A DNA stretch of 64,000 bases from the NCBI GenBank assembly GCA_003151975.1, contig PLZD01000015.1:1-64000 (forward strand), written 5' to 3'. Below, one piece after another: positions 51,389 to 59,456 of this stretch (position 1 is the first letter of the stretch; the number at the start of each line of letters is the position of its first letter). This stretch comes from Elusimicrobiota bacterium. GTDB taxonomy: Bacteria; Elusimicrobiota; Elusimicrobia; UBA1565; UBA9628. The notes beneath the pieces are model-generated. The model searched no databases. It saw nothing but the letters and a program-made list of their open reading frames with translations, and had not been told where the DNA came from. A program made the position numbers and the translations under genes.

Positions 51389-52786
51389 ATGTCCCGCGCG
51401 AGGACCTGGGCGCTGGCCGCCTTCGCCTCGGCGGCTTGCCTCCAAATCATCTGGTCCTCGCGCATTCCCGTCGGAATCTACTACGACGACGCGCTCTATC
51501 TTTGCTTCGCGCGGGCGCTGTCGCATCTCTCCATCGTCCTGCCCGACGGGCGGGTCCACACGGATCTTCTGCCGAGCTTCGGCCTCCTGCTCGCCCTGCC
51601 CGTTCGGCTGTTCGCGCCGCGCTTCGAGCTGCTGCGCTATTTCGCCGTCGCGCTCACGTGGATCGCGAGCTTCATGACCTGGAGGCTCGCGCGCGGCTTT
51701 CTCGACGAGAACTGGGCCTTGGCCGCGGCCGCGCTCTTTGCGCTCAACACCGGCGTCATGATGCATTGCGGCGCGCTGATGCCGGACATCGCGTACACCG
51801 CGCTCTCATTAGCGCTGTTCGCGGGACTAGGGAGCCGGCGCCTCGGCTGGCTCGCGGCCGGCGCGGCCGCGGCAGCGCTCATGCGGCCGCAAGGCGTTCT
51901 GCTGATCCTGAGCCTGGCGCTGGCCATCGCCGCGGCGCGGGGGCTCAAACGCGCCGTTGTGTTTCTAGCCTCCGCGCTCACTCTGCCCGCTTGCTGGTTC
52001 GCTCTCTGTTTTCGCTTCTCGCAGACGACGGGCGACTACCTCGGACAGTGGCACCGTGCGATGGCGCGGCTCGCCGAGTCGGGCGGCCAGTTGGGCCACG
52101 CGGCGCTCCAGGTGGTGATCCTGGGCGGCGGCGCGCTCAACGCTTCGTTCCTTCCGGGTTTCGCCGATCTTGCCCTGGGTTTCTTAATGCTCGGCCTGGC
52201 GGCCGGCGGCGTCGCGCGCGGCCTCAAAGGTCCCCATCGTCCGCAAATTCTCGCCATGGCCGCATATTTCGTCGCGATCCTGTGCCTTCACCAGACTTGG
52301 TTCCTCCAAGGCTACCGCTATTTCATTCCGCTGACCTCGATCCTCTGGATCTTCGTCCTGCTCGCGGTAAAGCCTTGGCTCGAACGACGGGGAAGGCTCG
52401 CGCTCGGGGCGTTGGCCGCGCTCTTAGTCCTCGCCGTCTATCAAGACGTCGCCATGCTTCCGCCCGCCGGCTCGCCGCCGACGCTTTGGCCCGAGACGAT
52501 GGCCTGGATTGCCGCCAACACGCCGGCGCAGGCGCGCTTCCAATCCATCCACGACGCTTCCGTCATGCTCTTCACCGGAAGGCCCGCCGTGGGCTTCACG
52601 CGCGACCTCGACTCCCGCGAGCAATGGCTGGCGCAGTGCGCATCTCTTCACGTGGACTACGCCCTGGTCAACCAGGGGACCGCCCTTCGGACGCCCTGGT
52701 TCAAGCCCGACGAATCGCTGTCGCTCGTCTACCGCAATCCCGCCGAAGACAGCCTGCTGTTCGCGATTGGCCGCTCCGCGCCCTGA
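51389..52786 (+). CDS. Multi-spanning membrane protein, GT-C (PMT/ArnT)-like
   Basis: 465 aa; ATG directly follows the kinase stop. About 10-12 transmembrane helices. The N-terminal loop SRIPVGIYYDDALYLCFARAL carries the acidic pair typical of GT-C glycosyltransferases (PMT_2/DUF2029), followed by RVHTDLLPSFGLLLALPVRLF and ALMPDIAYTALSLALFAGL. The C-terminal ~100 residues are a soluble extracytoplasmic domain (WPETMAWIAANTPAQARFQSIHDASVMLFTGRPAVGF). It would transfer a sugar from a lipid-linked donor. Close linkage to the kinase gene suggests co-expression. Confidence 0.8.
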   Translation: MSRARTWALAAFASAACLQIIWSSRIPVGIYYDDALYLCFARALSHLSIVLPDGRVHTDLLPSFGLLLALPVRLFAPRFELLRYFAVALTWIASFMTWRLARGFLDENWALAAAALFALNTGVMMHCGALMPDIAYTALSLALFAGLGSRRLGWLAAGAAAAALMRPQGVLLILSLALAIAAARGLKRAVVFLASALTLPACWFALCFRFSQTTGDYLGQWHRAMARLAESGGQLGHAALQVVILGGGALNASFLPGFADLALGFLMLGLAAGGVARGLKGPHRPQILAMAAYFVAILCLHQTWFLQGYRYFIPLTSILWIFVLLAVKPWLERRGRLALGALAALLVLAVYQDVAMLPPAGSPPTLWPETMAWIAANTPAQARFQSIHDASVMLFTGRPAVGFTRDLDSREQWLAQCASLHVDYALVNQGTALRTPWFKPDESLSLVYRNPAEDSLLFAIGRSAP

Positions 52787-52808
52787 CGAATCTTGGACGC
52801 TGGTTCGT

Positions 52809-53198
52809 CTAGACGGGCGGCCTCTTTGCGCGCCGCGCTGACCATGCGGCGCGCGCCGCGCAACCGCCGAGGAAGGCCACCGCGGCCGTCGCGAACGTGA
52901 AGGCGTCTTCATTGACGAGAACACAGGAATCCGGCGCGTCCGTATGGCCGTAGTTATTAAGCGCGAAGAATATCCATTACGCGAAGAAGCCGCCGATCGC
53001 CACCGCGATTGCCGCCGGGACGCCGCGCGAAATCCGCCATGGCCGGAGAAGTCCCGCGATCAGCCAGAGAATTTGACCGGGCCATTGGGACAAAACGTGG
53101 AGCAGCGCGCCCGCCGCGGCCAACGGCAAGCCGATCAAGCCTAAGGCGCCCATGTTCCCGTCGATGCTTTTGATGAAATCGCAGGGGAGAAGGTTCAT
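52809..53198 (-). pseudogene. Small membrane-protein gene interrupted by an in-frame stop between 9-bp repeats
   Basis: From ATG 53198 the frame encodes 73 residues with two hydrophobic helices (GALGLIGLPLAAAGALLHVL, GVPAAIAVAIGGFFA). It stops at TAA (52979-52977), then continues in the same frame for 55 codons (ALNNYGHTDAPDSCVLVNEDAF, TFATAAVAFLGGCAARAAW) to TAG 52811-52809. The stop sits between two exact 9-bp repeats CGCGAAGAA (52962-52970, 52980-52988). Removing one repeat unit plus spacer (18 bp) would rejoin an uninterrupted ~122-aa protein reading GGFFALNNYG. So this is a recent nonsense allele or a slippage switch. Confidence 0.6.
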
Positions 53199-53211
53199 TC
53201 TCGGCGGGATT

Positions 53212-55542
53212 CTACTCCTGGCGGACGTGGGCGCGGCGCAGGAGGGCCGCGATGCGCGCCAGCAGGGCTTCCTCGTCGAAGGGCTTGACGAGGTAGTCGT
53301 CGACGCCGATCTTCTGAGCTAGGGCTTGGCTTGCGGCATTATTGACGGCCGTCAGGATGACGATGGGCACGTTCCAGATCTTGAGGTCGGCGCGGACCGT
53401 CTTGATGACGCCGACGCCGTCGAGCACGGGCATCTGCAGGTCCGTGATCAGAAGGTCGGGCATCTTCTCGCGCAGCATCTTGACGCCTTCGGCGCCGTTG
53501 GCAGCCTGGCGGACCGCGTAGCCCTCGGCCCGAAGGATCCGGCTGAGCAGGATGCGGATCGACTCCTCGTCGTCGATGATCAGGATCTCCTTGCCGTTGA
53601 CCGGAAGCGCCGCGACGGGACCCGGCGGCAGCGGCGTCGCAACGGGAGCGGCGACGGCAGCGGCGATCGGAGACGGAGGCACCGGGACCTGGATCACGAC
53701 GGCCCCTGGCGCCGGAGCGGGATTGGCCCCGGGAGTCGGCGCATGCGCCGGGAGGATTGGAACCGATTGGGTCGTCTCCGACGGCGGAGCCGTCGCCTTG
53801 GCGATTTGGTCCTCGGCCTCCGCCACTGAAGTGTCGCCCATGCAGACGTGCCAAATAAGATCGTCTTCCGGCGACAGCAGCCAGCCGTTCTTCGACGCCT
53901 CCCTGCGGAACTCGGTTTCCTGCACGCCGGCGGTGATCATCCCTTTGACGTCTTGATTGACCGACAAAAACTCCGCTATCACGATACGCCCCTTGAAGCC
54001 CGTCTGGGCGCACTGCACGCAGCCCGGCGCCTTGATGAGCTTGGGCTTGAGGCCCATCCGCTCGGCGGCTTCGGCCATCTCCTTGGGCAATTGGCCGGGA
54101 TCGTCCTGCTTGCACTGCGGGCAAACGCGGCGGACCAGGCGCTGGCTTGAAACGCCGGAAATCGGCGACGCGATCTTGTAAGGGTCGATACCCATCTGCA
54201 CCAGGCGCGAGATCGTCGCGACGCAGTTGTTGGAGTGCAAAGTGCTGAGCACGAAGTGGCCGGTGTTGGAAGCCTGGAAGGCGATCTCGGCGGTCTCCTT
54301 GTCGCGCATCTCGCCGAGCAGCACGACGTCGGGGTCTTGGCGCAGCACCGAGCGCAGGACCGCCGCGAAGGAAAGGCCGGCCTTGTCGTTGATCTGGACC
54401 TGGTTGATGCCGTCGAGCCGGTACTCGACGGGGTCCTCGATGGTGACGATGTTCGTGGACTCCGAGCGCATGTAGTTGAGGCAGGCGTAGAGCGTGGTCG
54501 TCTTGCCGCTGCCGGTCGGGCCCGTCACGAGCATCAGTCCGACCTCGTTGTCGAGAACCGTCTTGAGTCTGTCTTTTACCTCAGGTCTGAATCCCAGAGC
54601 CTCGAAAGGGATTTCGGCAGAGCGCTTGTCGAGTATGCGCGCGACCACTTTCTCTCCCAGAGCCGTCGGGAGCGTGGAGATGCGCAAGCCGATCTCGTGG
54701 CCGTCGATCTTGATCTTGGCCCGGCCGTCCAGCGGCCGGCGCCGGTCGGCGACGTCCATCTTGCCCATGACCTTGATCCGGGTCACGAGCGGCCCGTTGC
54801 CGATGCTCTTCGGCAGCGTCAAAATGTTGCGCAGCTGGCCGTCGATGCGGTAGCGCACGACGGTGCGCGTGTCCTCCTGCTCGATGTGAATGTCGCTGGC
54901 GCGCATCTTGACCGCGTTGACGAAGATGGAGGTCGCGAGGTTCGAGACCGGGCCGCCCGACTCGCCCTCCATGGCCTCCAGCGGCGTCATCTCTTCTGGC
55001 TCGGGCTCGGCGTCGCCGACCTCGACGGTGGAGTTGGCCTCCGTGCTCAGCTGCTTGGCCAGCTCGTCGGCGGCCTTCATCGGATTAAATTTCTCGTCGA
55101 GAAGCTGCGCGATCTTCTCGGGGACGCAGAAAAGCGGCTTGACCGTGCGGCCGGAGATGGCCGTCAGGTCCGAGAGCACGTCGGGGTTGAGCGGGTCCGA
55201 CATCAGCACGAGCAGCGCATCGCTTGCGAGCTTGAAGGCGATCAGACCGTGCTTGCGGCAAATCTTCTCCGGGACGAGGCCCACGGCCATCGCCTCGAGT
55301 TCCTCGGTCTTGGGGTCGGCGAAACCGACGCCGTACTTGCTTTCAATAAGCTCGGTGAGCGACTGGGCCGTCATCAAGCCGCGCTTAAGGAGTTCCCCGG
55401 AAAGCGAGTTCGCCTTGGCCGTTCTAATATCGACTAACGCCTGCGCCAACTCGGTACTGCCGCGACGGATCAGGCCGGCCAGCCATTCGTCCTTGAACTT
55501 GTGCTCCGGTGCGGCGGCCCCGGCGCCCGTCGGCGGGTTCAT
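53212..55542 (-). CDS. GspE/PilB-type ATPase fused to a C-terminal receiver domain
   Basis: 776 aa from ATG 55542. The N-terminal helical domain (SLSGELLKRGLMTAQSLTELIESKYGV) is of the GspE_N/MshEN type. The ATPase has Walker A GPTGSGKTTT (Lys347), Walker B DPDVVLLGEMRDKETAEIA, the His box NTGHFVLSTLHSN and a four-Cys zinc element (CPQC ... CVQC). A ~60-residue Pro/Ala linker leads to a receiver domain at about 650-770 (ILIIDDEESI, phosphoacceptor Asp701 in LLITDLQMP, LVKPFD). Assembly ATPases power type II secretion or type IV pili. A covalently attached receiver suggests direct phospho-control. It overlaps the upstream receiver gene by ATGA. Confidence 0.92.
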   Translation of the reverse strand: MNPPTGAGAAAPEHKFKDEWLAGLIRRGSTELAQALVDIRTAKANSLSGELLKRGLMTAQSLTELIESKYGVGFADPKTEELEAMAVGLVPEKICRKHGLIAFKLASDALLVLMSDPLNPDVLSDLTAISGRTVKPLFCVPEKIAQLLDEKFNPMKAADELAKQLSTEANSTVEVGDAEPEPEEMTPLEAMEGESGGPVSNLATSIFVNAVKMRASDIHIEQEDTRTVVRYRIDGQLRNILTLPKSIGNGPLVTRIKVMGKMDVADRRRPLDGRAKIKIDGHEIGLRISTLPTALGEKVVARILDKRSAEIPFEALGFRPEVKDRLKTVLDNEVGLMLVTGPTGSGKTTTLYACLNYMRSESTNIVTIEDPVEYRLDGINQVQINDKAGLSFAAVLRSVLRQDPDVVLLGEMRDKETAEIAFQASNTGHFVLSTLHSNNCVATISRLVQMGIDPYKIASPISGVSSQRLVRRVCPQCKQDDPGQLPKEMAEAAERMGLKPKLIKAPGCVQCAQTGFKGRIVIAEFLSVNQDVKGMITAGVQETEFRREASKNGWLLSPEDDLIWHVCMGDTSVAEAEDQIAKATAPPSETTQSVPILPAHAPTPGANPAPAPGAVVIQVPVPPSPIAAAVAAPVATPLPPGPVAALPVNGKEILIIDDEESIRILLSRILRAEGYAVRQAANGAEGVKMLREKMPDLLITDLQMPVLDGVGVIKTVRADLKIWNVPIVILTAVNNAASQALAQKIGVDDYLVKPFDEEALLARIAALLRRAHVRQE

Positions 55543-55910
55543 TTCTTGTAGGCTCCCAGCACGAGCTGTATCAGTTCGAGCGCCTCGTCGGGGTCGAAAG
55601 GCTTGCGCAGTATGCCGGAAAGCTCGATGCCTTCCGCGGCGCGCAGCTCGCCGTCCACGCCAAGCGAGCCGGTCGCGACCAGCACGCCCGAGGACGGAAA
55701 CTTCGCGCGAAAGGCGCGCACGAAGTCGAGGCAGAGGCCGTCGGGCAGTTTGTAATCGGTGATGAGCAGGGCGCACTCGGACATCGACACAAGCTTCTCC
55801 CCTGCTATCGCCAAGTTTTCGGCGTACTCAGCGTCGTGGCCGGTTCCGCGCAGCATGTAGCCGTAGAGCTTGCGGATTCCGGCGTCGTCCTCGACGATCA
55901 ACAGCTTCAT
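55539..55910 (-). CDS. Single-domain response regulator
   Basis: 123 aa with a full receiver set: LLIVEDDAG, phosphoacceptor in LLITDYKLPDG, VATGSL and ILRKPFD. It overlaps genes on both sides by ATGA, so it is translationally coupled to the kinase upstream (55907) and the ATPase-receiver downstream. It is the natural phosphorelay intermediate of the operon. Confidence 0.9.
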   Translation of the reverse strand: MKLLIVEDDAGIRKLYGYMLRGTGHDAEYAENLAIAGEKLVSMSECALLITDYKLPDGLCLDFVRAFRAKFPSSGVLVATGSLGVDGELRAAEGIELSGILRKPFDPDEALELIQLVLGAYKK

Positions 55911-56992
55911 GCGGCTTTGCCTCCCGCGGGCAGCGAGACTTTCATGCGGGTCCCCTTTCCCTCCTCGCTGAAAACCTCGATGGCGCCGCCGTGCTGCTTG
56001 ACGATGCCGTAAGCCGTCGACAAGCCGAGCCCGGCGCCTTGCCCGGGCGCCTTAGTCGTGAAAAAAGGGTCGAAGATGCGGCCGATGGAGGCCGCCGGAA
56101 TCCCGCAGCCGTTGTCCTCGATCTCGATTCCCGCGAGATCGCCGTCGCGGCGCACGCGCACGTCGATTTTCGGCTTCGGCCGTCCGGCCAGCGCGTCCTT
56201 CGCGTTGCCCAGCAGCGCCATCAACGCCTGCTGAAGCTGGGACCGGTCGCCCTTGACCTCCGGCGAGGGATCGACGACTTGCGAGTCGATGCTGACCCCG
56301 ACGCAGGTGCACCGGAAGAGCTCGAGGGCGTCGTGGACCAGCGCGTTGAGCGCGATCGCCTCGCCCTCGGTTGATTTGCGGCGCGCGAACTGGAGCATGT
56401 TCTGCACGATCTGGCTGCAGCGCTTGCTCTCCTTGAAGATGCGCTGCAAATCTTCCTTCTGCTCCGCGGTGAGATTGGGAGCCTTGAGCAGCCAATGGGT
56501 GAAGCCGATGACGCTCGTCAGAGGGTTGTTGAGCTCGTGAGCGACGCCGGCGGCGAGCTCGCCCAGCGAAGCGAGCTTCGCCGATTGCTCCAGTTGCAGT
56601 TTCGTCTTCTCAAGGACTCCGCTGGTCTTCATGATCGCGCCGACGATCAGCGAGAGCATCTCGCCGTCGACGGGCTTCTCCAGCAGATGATAGGCACCCT
56701 GGCGCATCGCGTCGGCGGCGCCGTTGTGCGGGACTTTGGCCGCGGTCATGATGAACTCGATGCCGGGGCAGGCGGCCTTGGCCTTGCGCAACAGTTCGAG
56801 GCCGTCCATGTCAGGAAGCGCCATCTCGCACACCGCGGCCTGCGCACGCTCCTTTGACAGCGCGGCCAGGGCCTCCTCGCCGCCGCCCGCGACGCGTACG
56901 GCGTAGCCCGCGCCCGAGAGCGCCTTGGAAAGCGATTGGCGGCACGCGGGATCGCGGTCGACGATCAGCACGCGCCCTTCCGGCTCGGTCAT
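55907..56992 (-). CDS. Histidine kinase with N-terminal pseudo-receiver
   Basis: 361 aa. The N-terminal receiver fold (VLIVDRDPACRQSL; QAAVCEMALPDMDG; HLLEKPVDG with Lys106) has Glu56 in place of the phosphoacceptor Asp and Arg13 in place of one acidic-pocket residue, so it is probably not phosphorylated. HisKA follows with AAGVAHELNNPLTSVIGF (His152), then HATPase with ALLGNAKDAL, DNGCGIP and GAGLGLSTAYGIVKQHGG. It has no transmembrane helix. It is coupled by 4-bp overlaps to the coiled-coil gene upstream and the receiver gene downstream, and is probably the kinase for both downstream receivers. Confidence 0.9.
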   Translation of the reverse strand: MTEPEGRVLIVDRDPACRQSLSKALSGAGYAVRVAGGGEEALAALSKERAQAAVCEMALPDMDGLELLRKAKAACPGIEFIMTAAKVPHNGAADAMRQGAYHLLEKPVDGEMLSLIVGAIMKTSGVLEKTKLQLEQSAKLASLGELAAGVAHELNNPLTSVIGFTHWLLKAPNLTAEQKEDLQRIFKESKRCSQIVQNMLQFARRKSTEGEAIALNALVHDALELFRCTCVGVSIDSQVVDPSPEVKGDRSQLQQALMALLGNAKDALAGRPKPKIDVRVRRDGDLAGIEIEDNGCGIPAASIGRIFDPFFTTKAPGQGAGLGLSTAYGIVKQHGGAIEVFSEEGKGTRMKVSLPAGGKAA

Positions 56993-58185
56993 TCCAGAAT
57001 CCCTGGACCGCCGGATTTCTCCTGGGCGGCCAGGACCGCCAAGCGCAGGGACAACTGATGGTAGGACATCGTCAAATCAAGAAGCTGGGCCTTCATCGCG
57101 GCCATCGGTCCCAAGAGCTCCTGGCGCAGGACGTCGAAGCTGGGAGATGATCCGGAGGCGCCTTGAAACACCGTCGGCAAGGCGGCCGGCGCGGGCGCGG
57201 GCCGCGGCGCCTCGTTCATGCGCGAAAGCTGGCCGGCCACGCTGTACTTGAGGCTCGTGATCGCGGCGGCAAGATCGGCCTTCATCGCCTCGCGAAAGCG
57301 CTCCATGCCGGCCTGCACGTCGCGCATCGAATCGGCCAGTTCGTCGAAACCCGGCGTTTGCGCGAACGAGACGGGCAGGCTCTCGGGGCGGGCCTCGGCG
57401 CGATCTGCGAGACGCGCCTCGAGCTCGGCGATGCGCTTGTCCTTCGCTCCGAGCTGCTGGCCCATCATCGCCTTGAGTTCGAGCACCGAACGAGAAAGAG
57501 CCTCAATGGCCGGCGTCGGGTCGACCACGCGCGCCGGCGGCGCAGAAGGAGGAAAAGGCGACTTGGCCGCGACCGCCTTTTTAATGTCGCGGATGGCGTC
57601 CAAAACCTCGGATTGATCGATCGCCGGCTGCGACGCAGAAAGAGGCGGCTTGGCCGCGACAGTCTTCTTTATGTCGCGGATGGCGTCTAAAACCTCGGAC
57701 TGATCGATCGCCGGCGGCGCCTCCCGGACCGGCTCGGGGCGCTCGGACATCCTCTTGAGCGCACGTTGGACGGCTGCGCTGTCGCGCACGAAAGCGCCCT
57801 GAAGCTCGTCCAACGAAGTCTTGAGCTCGCGCACCATCCCCGTCATGGCGCCGATCTCCTTGACGGAGACGGACGCGGGAGCAGGTACCGCTGCCCGGAC
57901 CGGCTCGGGAGCCGGCTCCGGCGGAAAGGACGGCGGCGGGGTCATCTCATCGGCCAGCGCGGCCATGCGCTTCATCAGGTCCTCCCCGCCGTCATCGGGC
58001 TTGGCTTCGGCGGCGGGCGCCGACATCTCCTGGGCGAGTGCTGCCATGCGCTTGACCATCTCTTGCTGCGCTTCGTCCGGCGCGGCCGCGGGAGCCGGCG
58101 CCGACATGGAGGAAGCCAGCTCCTCCATGCGCTTGAGGAGGTCCTGCTGGGCGTTGGTCGCCGGATCGTGATTTTCTTCCGACAT
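56989..58185 (-). CDS. Coiled-coil repeat protein heading the kinase/ATPase operon
   Basis: 398 aa from ATG 58185, 7 nt after TAAACT (the TTG one codon earlier is less likely). Three N-terminal repeats of about 27 residues share the pattern 'LLKRMEELASSMSAPAP', 'MVKRMAALAQEMSAPAA', 'LMKRMAALADEMTPPPS'. In the middle, AIDQSEVLDAIRDIKK occurs twice. Long coiled coils follow (IEALSRSVLELKAMMGQQLGAKDKRIAELEARLADRAE). There is no signal peptide or membrane helix. Function is unknown; it could be a scaffold for the kinase, receiver and ATPase encoded downstream. Confidence 0.75.
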   Translation of the reverse strand: MSEENHDPATNAQQDLLKRMEELASSMSAPAPAAAPDEAQQEMVKRMAALAQEMSAPAAEAKPDDGGEDLMKRMAALADEMTPPPSFPPEPAPEPVRAAVPAPASVSVKEIGAMTGMVRELKTSLDELQGAFVRDSAAVQRALKRMSERPEPVREAPPAIDQSEVLDAIRDIKKTVAAKPPLSASQPAIDQSEVLDAIRDIKKAVAAKSPFPPSAPPARVVDPTPAIEALSRSVLELKAMMGQQLGAKDKRIAELEARLADRAEARPESLPVSFAQTPGFDELADSMRDVQAGMERFREAMKADLAAAITSLKYSVAGQLSRMNEAPRPAPAPAALPTVFQGASGSSPSFDVLRQELLGPMAAMKAQLLDLTMSYHQLSLRLAVLAAQEKSGGPGILE

Positions 58186-58192
58186 CAACAGG

Positions 58193-58221
58193 AGTTTAGC
58201 CCCTACCCCTCATATTGTCAA
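58193..58221 (-). promoter_or_regulatory. Promoter of the four-gene signalling operon
   Basis: Minus strand TTGACA (58221-58216), exactly 17 bp, TAAACT (58198-58193), then 7 nt to ATG 58185. The whole operon 53212-58185 is joined by 4-bp overlaps, so this is probably its only promoter. Confidence 0.68.
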
Positions 58222-58276
58222 GCACTGGATTATGGAAATTGAGATCGCTTCGCCTCATGCTATAATCGCTTCGTAC

Positions 58277-58672
58277 ATGGCGAACATCTTGATCGTGGAG
58301 GACGACGAGAACATCTCGACGCTCGTCGCCCATAGCCTGAAGAAGGCAGGCCACGAGGTCAAAATAGCGATTGACGGGATCCAAGCCATGAACCTGGCGC
58401 GCCAGTTTCAGCCGGCCCTCGTGGTCCTCGATTTCATGTTTCCGGCGGGCGGCGGCGCTTCGTTTCACAAACGCATTAGGCAATCAGCCCACACGAGCAA
58501 AACGCCCATCCTCCTGCTGACCGCCGCGCCCGAAGATCAGGTCATGCAGGCGATCGGCGGCGACCCCATAACCGCGTTTCTCGGCAAACCCTTTAATAGG
58601 GACGCCCTACTCCAGAAAGTGGCCGAGATGCTGGGCGGCGCGCCCCCTCAATTGACACCCCCCGGGCATTAA
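58277..58672 (+). CDS. Single-domain response regulator
   Basis: 131 aa from ATG 58277, 10 nt after TATAAT (58261-58266). Receiver features: ILIVEDDENIS, LVVLDFMFPAGGG with phosphoacceptor Asp, LLLTAAPED and FLGKPFN. There is no output domain. It is divergent from the kinase/ATPase operon and may be another target of that kinase. Confidence 0.88.
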   Translation: MANILIVEDDENISTLVAHSLKKAGHEVKIAIDGIQAMNLARQFQPALVVLDFMFPAGGGASFHKRIRQSAHTSKTPILLLTAAPEDQVMQAIGGDPITAFLGKPFNRDALLQKVAEMLGGAPPQLTPPGH

Positions 58673-58680
58673 GTTATATT
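58652..58680 (+). promoter_or_regulatory. Leaderless promoter with ideal spacing
   Basis: TTGACA (58652-58657), 17 bp, TATATT (58675-58680), 6 nt, ATG 58687. This is the clearest example of the leaderless pattern in the window. The -35 lies within the end of the preceding receiver gene. Confidence 0.7.
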
Positions 58681-58686
58681 GGGTCC

Positions 58687-58938
58687 ATGGAGACTTTCAT
58701 GGCCGTCTGCATGGGACTCATCACCCTCGAGCTCGGGATCATCGTCGCGGCGATCGTTTCGGTCGCCTTGCGCGTGCGCGACACCGCCCAAGCCGTCGAA
58801 GTGGCGGCTTACCGCGTGGAATCCGAAGTCGAAGGCATCGGCACGACCCTGCGCTCGGGCTGGCTCAAGACCTTGGGCGCGACGGCGAGCATCGTCGCCG
58901 GCCTCTGGACGGGCCGCCGCGGCTCCTCCGAAGAGTAG
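58687..58938 (+). CDS. Small single-pass membrane protein (DUF948-like)
   Basis: 83 aa. One N-terminal transmembrane helix (residues 7-28, VCMGLITLELGIIVAAIVSVAL) is followed by an amphipathic helix (AQAVEVAAYRVESEVEGIGTTL) and a glycine-rich tail. The layout resembles DUF948/YtxH-type small membrane proteins. Leaderless start as described for its promoter. Followed after 11 nt by the cNMP-binding protein gene and possibly co-transcribed with it and the permease. Confidence 0.7.
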   Translation: METFMAVCMGLITLELGIIVAAIVSVALRVRDTAQAVEVAAYRVESEVEGIGTTLRSGWLKTLGATASIVAGLWTGRRGSSEE

Positions 58939-58949
58939 GCGGGTTCCCT

Positions 58950-59456
58950 TTGCTGAAATTCATCAAGAAGCTGTTCTTCGACGAGAATTTCAGGGAGAAG
59001 AAGGTCTTCCTGCGTTCTCTGGATCTCTTCAAGGACCTCTCCAACCGTGAGGTAGGCCTGCTCGCTCAGTCTTTACACTCACGTACCTATCACGCCGGCG
59101 AGATTCTCTTCATGGAAGGCGACATCGGCCGCGCCTTGTTCATCCTCGAGTCGGGCAAGGTCGAGCTCGCCCGCCGCGACGCGAGAGACGGCCAGAGCCG
59201 CGTGATCTTCACGATCGAGCCCGGCGATTTTTTCGGAGAGATGGCGCTGCTCGAGCAGCTGCCGCGCACGGCGACCGCCACGGCGACCGAACGCTCGAAG
59301 CTGCACCTGCTCTACCGCTCCAAGCTCGACAACCTTCTGCATTCCCATCCGCGCGTCGGAATCACCGTCATGACTCACCTGGCCCAGCTGCTGTCCTCAC
59401 GGCTGCGCCGCGCTTCCGCCTTTTCGCCCGCGGCCTCGGGTGCGGTCGATGGTTGA
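58950..59456 (+). CDS. Cyclic-nucleotide-binding domain protein without DNA-binding domain
   Basis: 168 aa with a TTG start. Residues 20-140 form a CRP-type cNMP-binding barrel: LFKDLSNREVGLLAQSLHSRTYHAGEILFMEGDIGRALFILESGKVELA and the phosphate-binding cassette GDFFGEMALLEQLPRTATATA, with Glu and Arg in canonical places. The protein ends without a helix-turn-helix, so it is a sensor or adaptor and not a transcription factor. It overlaps the start of the PerM-type permease, suggesting it regulates or is co-expressed with that protein. Confidence 0.88.
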   Translation: MLKFIKKLFFDENFREKKVFLRSLDLFKDLSNREVGLLAQSLHSRTYHAGEILFMEGDIGRALFILESGKVELARRDARDGQSRVIFTIEPGDFFGEMALLEQLPRTATATATERSKLHLLYRSKLDNLLHSHPRVGITVMTHLAQLLSSRLRRASAFSPAASGAVDG

